Source of the DNA: Bacteroides sp.
GTDB taxonomy: Bacteria > Bacteroidota > Bacteroidia > Bacteroidales > Bacteroidaceae
Length of the DNA stretch: 6,576 nt
Assembly (NCBI GenBank): GCA_019412865.1
Contig: DXOJ01000158.1
Span: 1-6,576 of the forward strand
Direction: 5' to 3'
Positions 1-6,576 of this stretch are shown piece by piece. Numbering within the stretch: the stretch's first letter is position 1; every line of letters begins with the position of its first letter. The notes under the pieces were generated by a model. It searched no databases, had not been told where the DNA came from, and worked only from the letters and a program-made list of their open reading frames with translations. The position numbers and the translations under genes were made by a program.

Positions 1-15
1 GTTGAATAATATATA

Positions 16-23
16 TATCTTTG
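16..23 (+). promoter_or_regulatory. Candidate Bacteroides -7 promoter box (TATCTTTG)
   Basis: The bases TATCTTTG match the Bacteroidota sigma-ABfr -7 consensus TAnnTTTG exactly. The matching -33 TTTG element would lie before the window start, so only half of the promoter can be seen. If used, transcription would begin near position 30, inside the left arm of the hairpin at 25-60, and read into the lipoprotein gene. A short AT-rich match can occur by chance, so this is a candidate only. Confidence 0.4.
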
Positions 24-24
24 T

Positions 25-67
25 ACCCGTAATCCTTTGAACTTCAAAGAACTTACGGGTTTCTTTT
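25..67 (+). terminator. Strong hairpin with T-tract: upstream terminator or leader hairpin
   Basis: The outer arms ACCCGTAA (25-32) and TTACGGGT (53-60) are perfect complements. Inside them CTTTG (35-39) pairs with CAAAG (45-49) around the loop AACTT. The hairpin is followed at once by a T-rich tract (60-67, TTTCTTTT). This is the layout of a Rho-independent terminator acting on the + strand; there is no T-tract on the other side. It most simply ends a + strand gene lying before the window. However, a -7-like box ends two bases before the stem, so the hairpin could instead sit at the 5' end of the lipoprotein mRNA as an attenuator or stabilising leader. The sequence alone does not decide between these. 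Confidence 0.6.
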
Positions 68-113
68 AAAAACAAAACGAACTAAAGTATCGCATAAACA
101 AAAACTATTAGAT

Positions 114-169
114 ATGAGAAGATTTTGGTTAGCATGCACAATGGTATTGTAGTGGGTATAAGCAGTTGT
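114..169 (+). other. Original start and lipoprotein signal peptide, broken by a one-base frameshift
   Basis: The ATG at 114 reads MRRFWLACTMVL and then meets TAG at 150-152. This is a classic positively charged, then hydrophobic, signal-peptide start. The continuation VVGISSC, with an ISSC lipobox and its cysteine at 167-169, lies in the frame of the large downstream reading frame. Joining the two with one missing base around 140-152, for example a second G in TTG-GTA, restores a complete signal-peptidase-II signal of about 19 residues. The frameshift is visible. Whether it is a real mutation, a sequencing error or a population variant cannot be told here. There is no Shine-Dalgarno before ATG 114; the leader is A-rich, as is usual in Bacteroides. 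Confidence 0.75.
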
Positions 170-2065
170 GTGGATAGTGATAAAGACTTATACCAAGAAG
201 CTCCAGGGGCAGAAATTAACACCTCTAATTTTTCTACTATACAAAAAGTACAAGTAGAAATTGATTATTCCGATTCCGAATCAAGAGTTCCTTTTTCCAT
301 TTATGATGGAAATCCATTGATTGAAGGTGAAAACACCACCATTCTAAAAGAAAACGTTCAGGCATTAGATGGTGCATGGACAGATGAACAAGGTAAATTC
401 ACCGCAACGGTTGAATTGCCGGCTTATGTATCTAATGTGTATATCGTTTCTACATCACCTTTTGCCAGACAGGCAATCCCTGAAAAAATAGTTAACGGTG
501 TTTTGAAAGTATCAGACACAGATGAACAACTTACTACCAGAGCATCCTACAGAGAGTCAACCCGGTTTGATAGAAATCGGTTTAATAATCTAGGTTGGAA
601 TACTAATCTCGGTTCATTCGACGATCGCAGTGGAGTTATTGATTATGCTTATAAAGGTAATGATCCTAAGCTCACTTTAAGTAAATCTGAAATGAACGAA
701 TTACGTACTACTGTAAGCAAGGTATTGAATACATTAGGAAGTTGTCCAGAGGAATATCGTACTCAAGCCGACTTATATGTAGAGGAAGATGAAACAGCCG
801 TAGTACTAACTGCATTAAGAGGATGGACCTGTTGGAACAGTTCATTAGGCTACTACTATTACAGATACGATCAAGCCCCTGCCAGTCTGAAAGACGTAAA
901 AGTATATGCTGTATTCCCCAATACTCAAATGACCTGGAATAATGGAAGCCTTCAAGCCTCTCCCCAAGGTATAAAAAAAGGTACAGCTGTACAACTAAAA
1001 TATTTTGATGATCCGGAATATCCAAAAGGCAAGAACTTCCCCAAAGGATACTACATTGGTTTTATTCTCGCTTGCAACGCATGGAACACCTATTTTACAG
1101 GTTTCAACAGTTATACTCTAACCGAAGGATTTTATGCCAGTTCCACAAAAGGATTTAGTACTAAAGTTAATAGCGGTATAGATGTACGTACAGCTATGTT
1201 TAAAGATAAAAACAGTAACATTGCTATCGCCTTTGAAGATTTCATGGATGATCAGAATTTTACAGATGTTGTATTCTCATTAAAAGCCAATCCTGAAATC
1301 ACTAATGTTCCTCCTGTAGATGAAGACTTAAATACAACTATTGAAAAGACAGGTGTATACGCATTTGAAGATGAATGGCCTAAAGCTGGTGATTACGATA
1401 TGAATGACGTATTGGTTCAGTATACTTATCAAAAAGTATTCAATATATTCAATGAAATCTTAAGCGAGTCATTTACATTTAAAACTTTATATAATAAATC
1501 GACTGTATTTACTAACGGATTAGGTTTCATTCTTTCAAATGAGGGAAATGCACAGTCAACTGAATACTTTATTAGAAAAGAAAATGAAAAGGACTTTACT
1601 ATAGCTTCGGGAGCTGACAAATTTACTCGTGAAAGCAATGCAATCATATTGACAGATAATGTTAAAACAAACCCAAATGCCGAATATAAAGTAACATTCA
1701 AATACGGAGATAAAAACTCGAATAAAAAGCAGGAAACATCAATCGATGCATTCATATACCGTCCTAGTAAAGAAGGTAATCGCTTGGAAGTTCATTGTCC
1801 TATGAAGAAACCAACTTCTAAAGTCGATACTTCTCTCTTCGGACAATATGAAGACTGTTCTAAACCTAATGAAGGCATTTACTATGTATCGAATCAAGAG
1901 AATATTTATCCTTTTGCATTCTATTTGTCAAATGCCAATGCTAATGATATTGCAGAACTAAAGAACTTCGATAAAAACGAGAAGAAGTCTATCAGCGAAA
2001 TCTATCCTAAATTTATAGACTGGGCTAAATATGGTACAAACGCCGATTGGTATAAGAAAAAATAA
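125..2065 (+). CDS. LruC-domain (DUF4842) surface lipoprotein, 5' end frameshifted
   Basis: This 646-residue frame encodes a LruC-type cell-envelope protein. The clearest motif is YAFEDEWPKAGDYDMNDVLV (411-430), the FED-W-P-GDYD-ND signature of the LruC/DUF4842 C-terminal domain, which here runs from about 405 to 610. A related motif, FEDFMDDQNFTDVVF (370-384), lies just upstream and resembles the DUF4114 FED...D-F-DVVF pattern. The N-terminal third (about 38-130) looks beta-rich. A patch with four consecutive tyrosines lies at 243-246. The lipobox cysteine is residue 15 and is followed by an acidic stretch (VDSDKD), which fits a lipoprotein exported to the surface in Bacteroidota. The start given here is a TTG; without the n-region at 114 the signal (MVSMHNGIVVGISSC) lacks Lys or Arg and would probably work poorly. 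The family occurs on envelopes of Bacteroidota and Leptospira, but its molecular role is unknown. The gene looks more AT-rich than its two neighbours and is transcribed alone. Confidence 0.8.
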   Translation: MVSMHNGIVVGISSCVDSDKDLYQEAPGAEINTSNFSTIQKVQVEIDYSDSESRVPFSIYDGNPLIEGENTTILKENVQALDGAWTDEQGKFTATVELPAYVSNVYIVSTSPFARQAIPEKIVNGVLKVSDTDEQLTTRASYRESTRFDRNRFNNLGWNTNLGSFDDRSGVIDYAYKGNDPKLTLSKSEMNELRTTVSKVLNTLGSCPEEYRTQADLYVEEDETAVVLTALRGWTCWNSSLGYYYYRYDQAPASLKDVKVYAVFPNTQMTWNNGSLQASPQGIKKGTAVQLKYFDDPEYPKGKNFPKGYYIGFILACNAWNTYFTGFNSYTLTEGFYASSTKGFSTKVNSGIDVRTAMFKDKNSNIAIAFEDFMDDQNFTDVVFSLKANPEITNVPPVDEDLNTTIEKTGVYAFEDEWPKAGDYDMNDVLVQYTYQKVFNIFNEILSESFTFKTLYNKSTVFTNGLGFILSNEGNAQSTEYFIRKENEKDFTIASGADKFTRESNAIILTDNVKTNPNAEYKVTFKYGDKNSNKKQETSIDAFIYRPSKEGNRLEVHCPMKKPTSKVDTSLFGQYEDCSKPNEGIYYVSNQENIYPFAFYLSNANANDIAELKNFDKNEKKSISEIYPKFIDWAKYGTNADWYKKK

Positions 2066-2087
2066 GTACTTAATATACTGAAACAAG

Positions 2088-2121
2088 AATAGCTGGAAGA
2101 ATCTCTCTTTCAGCTATTTTT
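2088..2121 (+). terminator. Intrinsic terminator after the lipoprotein gene, between convergent genes
   Basis: AATAGCTG (2088-2095) pairs with CAGCTATT (2111-2118). The stem continues inward as GAAGA with TCTTT, including one G-U pair, giving 13 pairs around the loop ATCTC. TTTTT (2117-2121) overlaps and follows the right arm. It starts 22 bases after the lipoprotein stop codon. On the - strand the stem is followed only by CTTGTTTC, a weaker T-tract, so it may also slow transcripts leaving the CLC gene, which ends 30 bases away. Confidence 0.85.
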
Positions 2122-2150
2122 GTATATATCAAAGGATAAGAGCCAGACAC

Positions 2151-3722
2151 TTAATAAATATTCGCCATACTGACTAAAGGTTCATACAGTTTCTCTATAT
2201 CCTGTGAGTCCATTTCTATTTGAACCTGATCGCCAGGCATTAATTTCTGCCCCTTGGGAGGCCAGTTCTTACGATCACGATGTATATTAATGATCATACA
2301 ACGTTCTGGCAAACGAAGTTCGTCCACCATCTTTCCATCCAAATAGGAGCCACTCATTACTTCTACAGATAGTGTATAACGGGGTTCTTCCGTAAATGCC
2401 GGTGAATGAATCATATCGTCATACAAAATAACATTAAACGGCTTGATCTGAAGCATTTCCGTAAAGTAATAAGTTAATCCCCCTACAACAATGGAAGGAT
2501 AAAAGACTTCCAAATGCCCTGTAATCTCGGTTATTAGTACAATAGCTGTCAAAGGGGTACGGATTACTGCTACAAGGAATGCAGACATACAAATCAGCAT
2601 GATATAGCTGATATTTTCATAAGCAATAACACCTTGTTGAACCATAATCAATCCTACTATTTGTCCAAGAAGTCCTCCCGTCACCAGTGTCGGGATAAAA
2701 CTTCCTCCCGGTAAACCCGAAGAAAAAGAAAAAGTGCTAAAAACAAAATGCAATAACATCATGCCGACAATCCAGAGAATATGTGTGTCTGGACGCATAG
2801 CTTGTGATAACAAGAACTGCTCCCCTCCTCCGGTCAGATTAAACTCGGCCATAGAAATCAGAAAAGCTATAAAAAGCAAATACAACATCTTCACGTATTC
2901 CGGATGCTTAATAGCAGGGTAAATACGTTTCACCTGAAGAGTGGTGACAGAAAAGAACTTCCCAAAGACAGAAACCACTGCTGCCAACAAAAGAAACAAT
3001 TTCACTTGTCCCCAGAAAGTCATTCCTGGTACAATAGCATCAATATGAAAATAAGGATTGATCGGGAAAATCCAACTGGCAACTCCACCTGCCACTACTC
3101 CTGCCAAAAGCGTGGTAATAGCTGTTTTAGGTGCATCGAACCGCTCAATAGATTCGATCACCAACAATGATGAAGCCAATGGGGCAGCAAAAGCAGCCGC
3201 TAACCCGGCACCGGCACCGGCAGACAATAGTTGTTTCCGTTCACCGCTAAGCACCCTCCCCCATTTGGATACCAAATATCCAACATACGAACCTATTTGC
3301 ACGGAGGGACCTTCACGCCCCAAAGACAATCCAGTACTTAATGCAAGTATTCCACCTACAAACTTTGCCACCAATTCCAGAAAAGGATGTTTATAATCAA
3401 CCCTGCCATTGATAACTCCACGTGTTTGCGGAATACCCCCACCGGTAATAAGCGGCATTTTCTTTACCAACCAGGATACGAATACAAGTATTCCCCACAT
3501 CAAAAGAAAAAGAGGTATGTACCAATACCATTTGGGACGAGAATCAAAGAAATCGTGACGGAGATTAAAGAAAAACTGTAATAGGTAATGATAAGGCACA
3601 GCCACAAGTCCTGTCAGTAATCCTACGAAGATACTGACAAAGTACAGTCGGGCATCAATCAACTTCAGTTTAAAAATGCGCCAACGACCTTTATCTTTTA
3701 TCATTTTTATCAGTCGAAACAT
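2151..3722 (-). CDS. CLC-family chloride channel/antiporter with C-terminal TrkA-C domain
   Basis: This 523-residue inner-membrane protein moves anions such as chloride, by channel or anion/proton exchange. Hydrophobic helices fill residues about 25-435. The three CLC signatures are present in order: GGGIP (94-98), GREGP (135-139) with gating glutamate E137, and GGSFIP (339-344) with F342. Residues 385-420 (VIRTPLTAIVLITEIT and following) match the late CLC core helices. Residues about 450-515 form a soluble TrkA-C/RCK-C-like domain (VEVMSGSYLDGK to LMPGDQVQIE), in place of the CBS pair seen in many CLCs. Aligned by eye with E. coli ClC-ec1, S107 is Gly95 and proton glutamate E203 is Ser191, so ion preference and proton coupling are uncertain. 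The ATG at 3722 has AAGG eight bases upstream, which favours it over Met7. It follows the barrel gene by 90 bases on the same strand. Family assignment is firm; mechanism is not. Confidence 0.95.
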   Translation of the reverse strand: MFRLIKMIKDKGRWRIFKLKLIDARLYFVSIFVGLLTGLVAVPYHYLLQFFFNLRHDFFDSRPKWYWYIPLFLLMWGILVFVSWLVKKMPLITGGGIPQTRGVINGRVDYKHPFLELVAKFVGGILALSTGLSLGREGPSVQIGSYVGYLVSKWGRVLSGERKQLLSAGAGAGLAAAFAAPLASSLLVIESIERFDAPKTAITTLLAGVVAGGVASWIFPINPYFHIDAIVPGMTFWGQVKLFLLLAAVVSVFGKFFSVTTLQVKRIYPAIKHPEYVKMLYLLFIAFLISMAEFNLTGGGEQFLLSQAMRPDTHILWIVGMMLLHFVFSTFSFSSGLPGGSFIPTLVTGGLLGQIVGLIMVQQGVIAYENISYIMLICMSAFLVAVIRTPLTAIVLITEITGHLEVFYPSIVVGGLTYYFTEMLQIKPFNVILYDDMIHSPAFTEEPRYTLSVEVMSGSYLDGKMVDELRLPERCMIINIHRDRKNWPPKGQKLMPGDQVQIEMDSQDIEKLYEPLVSMANIY

Positions 3723-3767
3723 TCAGCCAGCCTTACATTGTTTTTATACGTAGGACATACAACAATC

Positions 3768-3786
3768 AAAACCCTGCTGTGGTTTT
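3768..3786 (-). terminator. Weak hairpin between barrel gene and CLC gene
   Basis: AAAACC and GGTTTT are perfect six-base complements around a seven-base loop, in the 90-base gap between the two - strand genes. Read on the - strand, the T run is part of the stem and is followed by GATTGTTG. It could be a weak terminator separating the genes or chance. It has only two G-C pairs, so read-through would be expected. Confidence 0.25.
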
Positions 3787-3812
3787 CAAACTAATGAAGA
3801 TTTAATTTCTAA

Positions 3813-6569
3813 TTATTTTCCCATCATATTCAAACGAAAGATAGCATGCACCATAAAGTAAGAACCCAGTGCATTATAATCAGTGTCACGAATGGCAGTA
3901 GCGGTTATCGTGCGAATCATAGAAATGTCCTGATGAAGAATATCATATATTTTGAAGCGGATTAGTAACTGTTTCCTCTTCAAAAAGGCTTTTGACAGCT
4001 GACAGTTCCACATGAAATTTGCTTTGGCATAACCCTCATAACCATATCCGGTACGAAGGAAATAAGTCAGGTCATTATATAACTCCATCCCCCAGGGAAG
4101 ATAAAGCTGCAATTCAGTTCCTGCCTGATAATCAAAAGTTTCAGTACGTTTCTCCCGTACGTCATTATAAGAATTGTTATAAGTCAGGCCAACAAGCCCT
4201 GTAAGTTCCATTTGGCGGGTACGATAAGTAATCCGTAGACGTTCACGTCCCGTTAAATGCTGTACGGAAGTTTTCACCGGTTCTTCTTTGTTCAAGGTTG
4301 TATAGCCATTCTGATTCCGGTATTGCAGATAGGAGTAAGTACGAAATATCCAGTTACGATTCTTAAAAGGGGTATTGAGAGAAAAAGAACCCATGCCCCG
4401 CCAATTACCATTCATATTGACCGGAGATGTAGTTCGTACACCGGTTTCACTATCATAAGTCACCTGATTAGTTATATTGTTAATGGTATTCTCGAATAAA
4501 GCGGTAGCTACCATATTTCGCTGATATTTGGTATTATAAGAATTGAAATTCAGCGTAAAAGTATTCATATATGAAGGCTTCAACGAAGGGTTTCCGACAC
4601 GGATATTCAAAGGGTTGGTACGGTCGGTCACAGGTTGGAGATCACGTATATTAGGCTGTTTCCCTTTTCCCCTATACACAATTTGCAAACGGGTGCGTTT
4701 TGAAAACTTATAGCGGAAATTGACAGTAGGCGAAAAATTCATGACCGATCTTTCCAACTGATCTTCGGGAGCATCACTCAACAATGAATGGCTAACAGAC
4801 TTTTGAGGTTCAAAATCAACACCAATATTATAATTATACTTCTTTTGTGAAGTACGTATGGCAAGGTTCACTAAGTGATTACTGTATTGATTTTCAAAAC
4901 GGTTACTAGAGTCTTCATCAAAGTCAGGAGCAAACTCTTCCAGTTCCTTATCCCAGTCATAGACAAAACGATCCGAATTGTTCACTCTATACTGATAGCT
5001 GTAACGAAGTTGCAGGAAATGCCGCCACGGCAATGGTTCTACATACACCAGTTGCACCCGGTAATTATAGCCGTCAACATCATCCTCTATTTTCTGATTC
5101 TGAATCTTCTTCGTATTATTTTTGAAGTACCGGGTGGTGGAAAGGCTCTTTCGGTCTGTAGCTGAAGCATTAGTACCATAGTCTACCTTCAAAGCAACAT
5201 TTCTCCCCAAACGACTCAATTTCCGGCTAAGTTGCAACATCATCGTCAGATTATACCGGGAATTATGATTGGTGCCGGAGGACTCTCTTTCATTCAACAA
5301 GACATCATTCCCCCACCCTTCCTGAAAGCCACTATTCTCTCTGTCATTGGCTGAGAAACGATATTGAGGACGGAAAATCAATGTAGTAACAGAATCCATT
5401 TTCCATTCAAGAGAAGCATTGGCTACCAGTTCGTGATTCTGTTGTCGGCTATGACTCGTGCCCAGATTGATTGATTTATCTTCCCGGAGAAAGTTGTCGA
5501 CTGTGGTACGGCTATCTTCCAAACGATCGGTGCCGACATATTGAATATTTGAACGTAATTTAACGCGCTTCCAATCATAAGTCGCATTAAGCCCCAATGA
5601 GCGGGAGGTAGTCAGTCCCATCCGGCTACGGATATTGCCTGTTGAACTGGAAGATTCATTCTGTAATTCCGAGAATCCCTGGTTATTGGTATTATTCAGA
5701 TTCCCGATAATGGTTAATTGAGAGTTTTCACGAAAACGGTTCAAGGTATTGGCTAATTCATAACGGTCTTTACTTCCATATCCTCCCATAAAATTCTCCA
5801 TCCAGCCCCGTTTCATATTTTTTTTCACAGACAAGTCCAGAATCATCTCTTCCTCTCCGTCATCTATTCCCGTAAGACGTGCCAAATCCGATTGACGTTC
5901 ATACGCTTTTAACTTCTCCACCATCTCCACAGGAAGATTTTTAAGAGCAGCTTTCGGATCATCAGAGAAAAACTCTTTACCGTCCACCAAAATCTTTTTT
6001 ACTTCCTTGCCATGTATTAGCAACTTACCGTCTGCATCTATTTCACCTCCCGGAAGCTGTTTTACCAATTCTTCAAGCATTGAGCCTTCGGGAGTACGAT
6101 AGGCAGAAGCGTTGAATACCGTTGTATCCCCCTCTGTCACCGCCATTGGAGCCTGCCCTACTACCACTGCTTCATCCAAAGCATAACTTTCCGGAGTCAG
6201 ATTCATATCCCCCAATTCATAAGAAGAACTTTTGCTGGAAATGGAAACGGGATGAAAAACCGGCTTATATCCGATATATGAAACCTGTAATAATAAAGAC
6301 TTCGCTTTAGTTGCATGATTAGGAATGGAAACGGAAAGTTGAAATTTACCGATAGCATCCGTAGCGCCGCCGCCCAACAATGTACTATCCGGTAAAGCTA
6401 AAAGCCGGACCGTAGCAAACGGTACCGGCTGATAGGTTTCAGTATCAATCACACGACCGGAAAAACGTTCTTTGCCGGACTGAGCAAAAACAGTCAAACT
6501 AATCAGTAACAAGACATAACAAGTAATCAAACGGTACTGAAAAGAATAAATATGGCTGTCTATGTTCAA
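3813..6569 (-). CDS. Outer-membrane beta-barrel protein, TonB-receptor-like, with CarboxypepD_reg-like domain
   Basis: This 918-residue frame has a signal peptide (about 12-29, R13 then a hydrophobic core ending TVFA before Q30). A carboxypeptidase-regulatory-like beta-sandwich follows (about 35-122, FSGRVIDTETYQPVPFATV onward), then the linker LDEAVVVG (131-138). A plug-like region (about 140-250) carries LVKQLPGGEIDADGK and ILVDGKEFF. From about 255 to the end is a long beta-barrel rich in aromatic and polar alternation, of the OMP_b-brl_3 (PF14905) type. Such proteins sit in the outer membrane and are annotated as TonB-dependent receptors, though no TonB box is evident and no SusD partner lies downstream. 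The substrate cannot be named. The start is a TTG at 6569; upstream codons in the window (AGC, AAT) stay open, and no in-frame ATG occurs until well past the signal peptide, so the real start may lie beyond the window edge. The CLC gene follows 90 bases later and may be co-transcribed. Confidence 0.88.
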   Translation of the reverse strand: MNIDSHIYSFQYRLITCYVLLLISLTVFAQSGKERFSGRVIDTETYQPVPFATVRLLALPDSTLLGGGATDAIGKFQLSVSIPNHATKAKSLLLQVSYIGYKPVFHPVSISSKSSSYELGDMNLTPESYALDEAVVVGQAPMAVTEGDTTVFNASAYRTPEGSMLEELVKQLPGGEIDADGKLLIHGKEVKKILVDGKEFFSDDPKAALKNLPVEMVEKLKAYERQSDLARLTGIDDGEEEMILDLSVKKNMKRGWMENFMGGYGSKDRYELANTLNRFRENSQLTIIGNLNNTNNQGFSELQNESSSSTGNIRSRMGLTTSRSLGLNATYDWKRVKLRSNIQYVGTDRLEDSRTTVDNFLREDKSINLGTSHSRQQNHELVANASLEWKMDSVTTLIFRPQYRFSANDRENSGFQEGWGNDVLLNERESSGTNHNSRYNLTMMLQLSRKLSRLGRNVALKVDYGTNASATDRKSLSTTRYFKNNTKKIQNQKIEDDVDGYNYRVQLVYVEPLPWRHFLQLRYSYQYRVNNSDRFVYDWDKELEEFAPDFDEDSSNRFENQYSNHLVNLAIRTSQKKYNYNIGVDFEPQKSVSHSLLSDAPEDQLERSVMNFSPTVNFRYKFSKRTRLQIVYRGKGKQPNIRDLQPVTDRTNPLNIRVGNPSLKPSYMNTFTLNFNSYNTKYQRNMVATALFENTINNITNQVTYDSETGVRTTSPVNMNGNWRGMGSFSLNTPFKNRNWIFRTYSYLQYRNQNGYTTLNKEEPVKTSVQHLTGRERLRITYRTRQMELTGLVGLTYNNSYNDVREKRTETFDYQAGTELQLYLPWGMELYNDLTYFLRTGYGYEGYAKANFMWNCQLSKAFLKRKQLLIRFKIYDILHQDISMIRTITATAIRDTDYNALGSYFMVHAIFRLNMMGK

Positions 6570-6576
6570 ATTGCTG

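Noticed and set aside
140..160. Programmed -1 ribosomal frameshift at the signal peptide
   Set aside because: No X-XXY-YYZ slippery site is present at the join and I see no obvious downstream stimulatory hairpin. A base deletion or sequencing error explains it more simply.
708..1755. Two - strand reading frames of 105 and 108 codons inside the lipoprotein gene
   Set aside because: They are antisense to a supported coding frame, with no domain or start-site support.
2734..3581. Several short + strand reading frames of 62-112 codons inside the CLC gene
   Set aside because: They lie antisense to a gene with clear CLC motifs, show no recognisable domains and have compositions typical of shadow frames.
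3791..3797. TAGTTTG-like promoter box on the - strand before the CLC gene
   Set aside because: It has one base too few between TA and TTTG compared with TAnnTTTG, and no convincing -33 element. I did not count it as a promoter.
4019..6310. Four + strand reading frames of 61-96 codons inside the barrel gene
   Set aside because: They are antisense to a continuous barrel-protein frame. The low-complexity, proline-rich one at 6122-6310 is the reverse of ordinary coding sequence.

Overview
The window looks like chromosomal DNA from a Bacteroides/Phocaeicola-type member of the Bacteroidota. The evidence is a LruC-domain surface lipoprotein, a CarboxypepD_reg-like/plug/barrel outer-membrane protein, a TAnnTTTG-type promoter box, and start sites with weak or no Shine-Dalgarno sequence. 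It holds three large genes and little else. No intergenic gap reaches 300 bases, and I see no tRNA, rRNA, CRISPR array, insertion sequence or phage gene.

Region 1 (1-2121, + strand) holds a candidate promoter box, a strong hairpin with a T-tract at 25-67, and a LruC-domain lipoprotein gene. The hairpin is either the terminator of an upstream gene or a structured leader. The lipoprotein gene appears to carry a one-base frameshift inside its signal peptide. An ATG at 114 opens a good lipoprotein signal but hits a stop at 150-152. The lipobox cysteine and the rest of the protein continue in another frame. An intrinsic terminator at 2088-2121 follows the gene.

Region 2 (2151-3722, - strand) is a CLC-family anion channel or antiporter with a C-terminal TrkA-C (RCK-C) domain. 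It is convergent with the lipoprotein gene. The gating glutamate is kept, but by hand alignment two residues that define anion selectivity and proton coupling in E. coli ClC-ec1 are replaced.

Region 3 (3813-6576, - strand) is a large outer-membrane beta-barrel protein of the TonB-receptor-like type. It lies 90 bases upstream of the CLC gene on the same strand. Its true start may lie just outside the window, because the only in-frame start near the signal peptide is a TTG.

The three genes do not form an obvious pathway. The barrel protein and CLC may share a transcript, and the lipoprotein is a separate unit. I did not find a convincing new multi-gene system. The most useful leads are the signal-peptide frameshift, the altered CLC residues with the TrkA-C tail, and the hairpin next to the promoter box.
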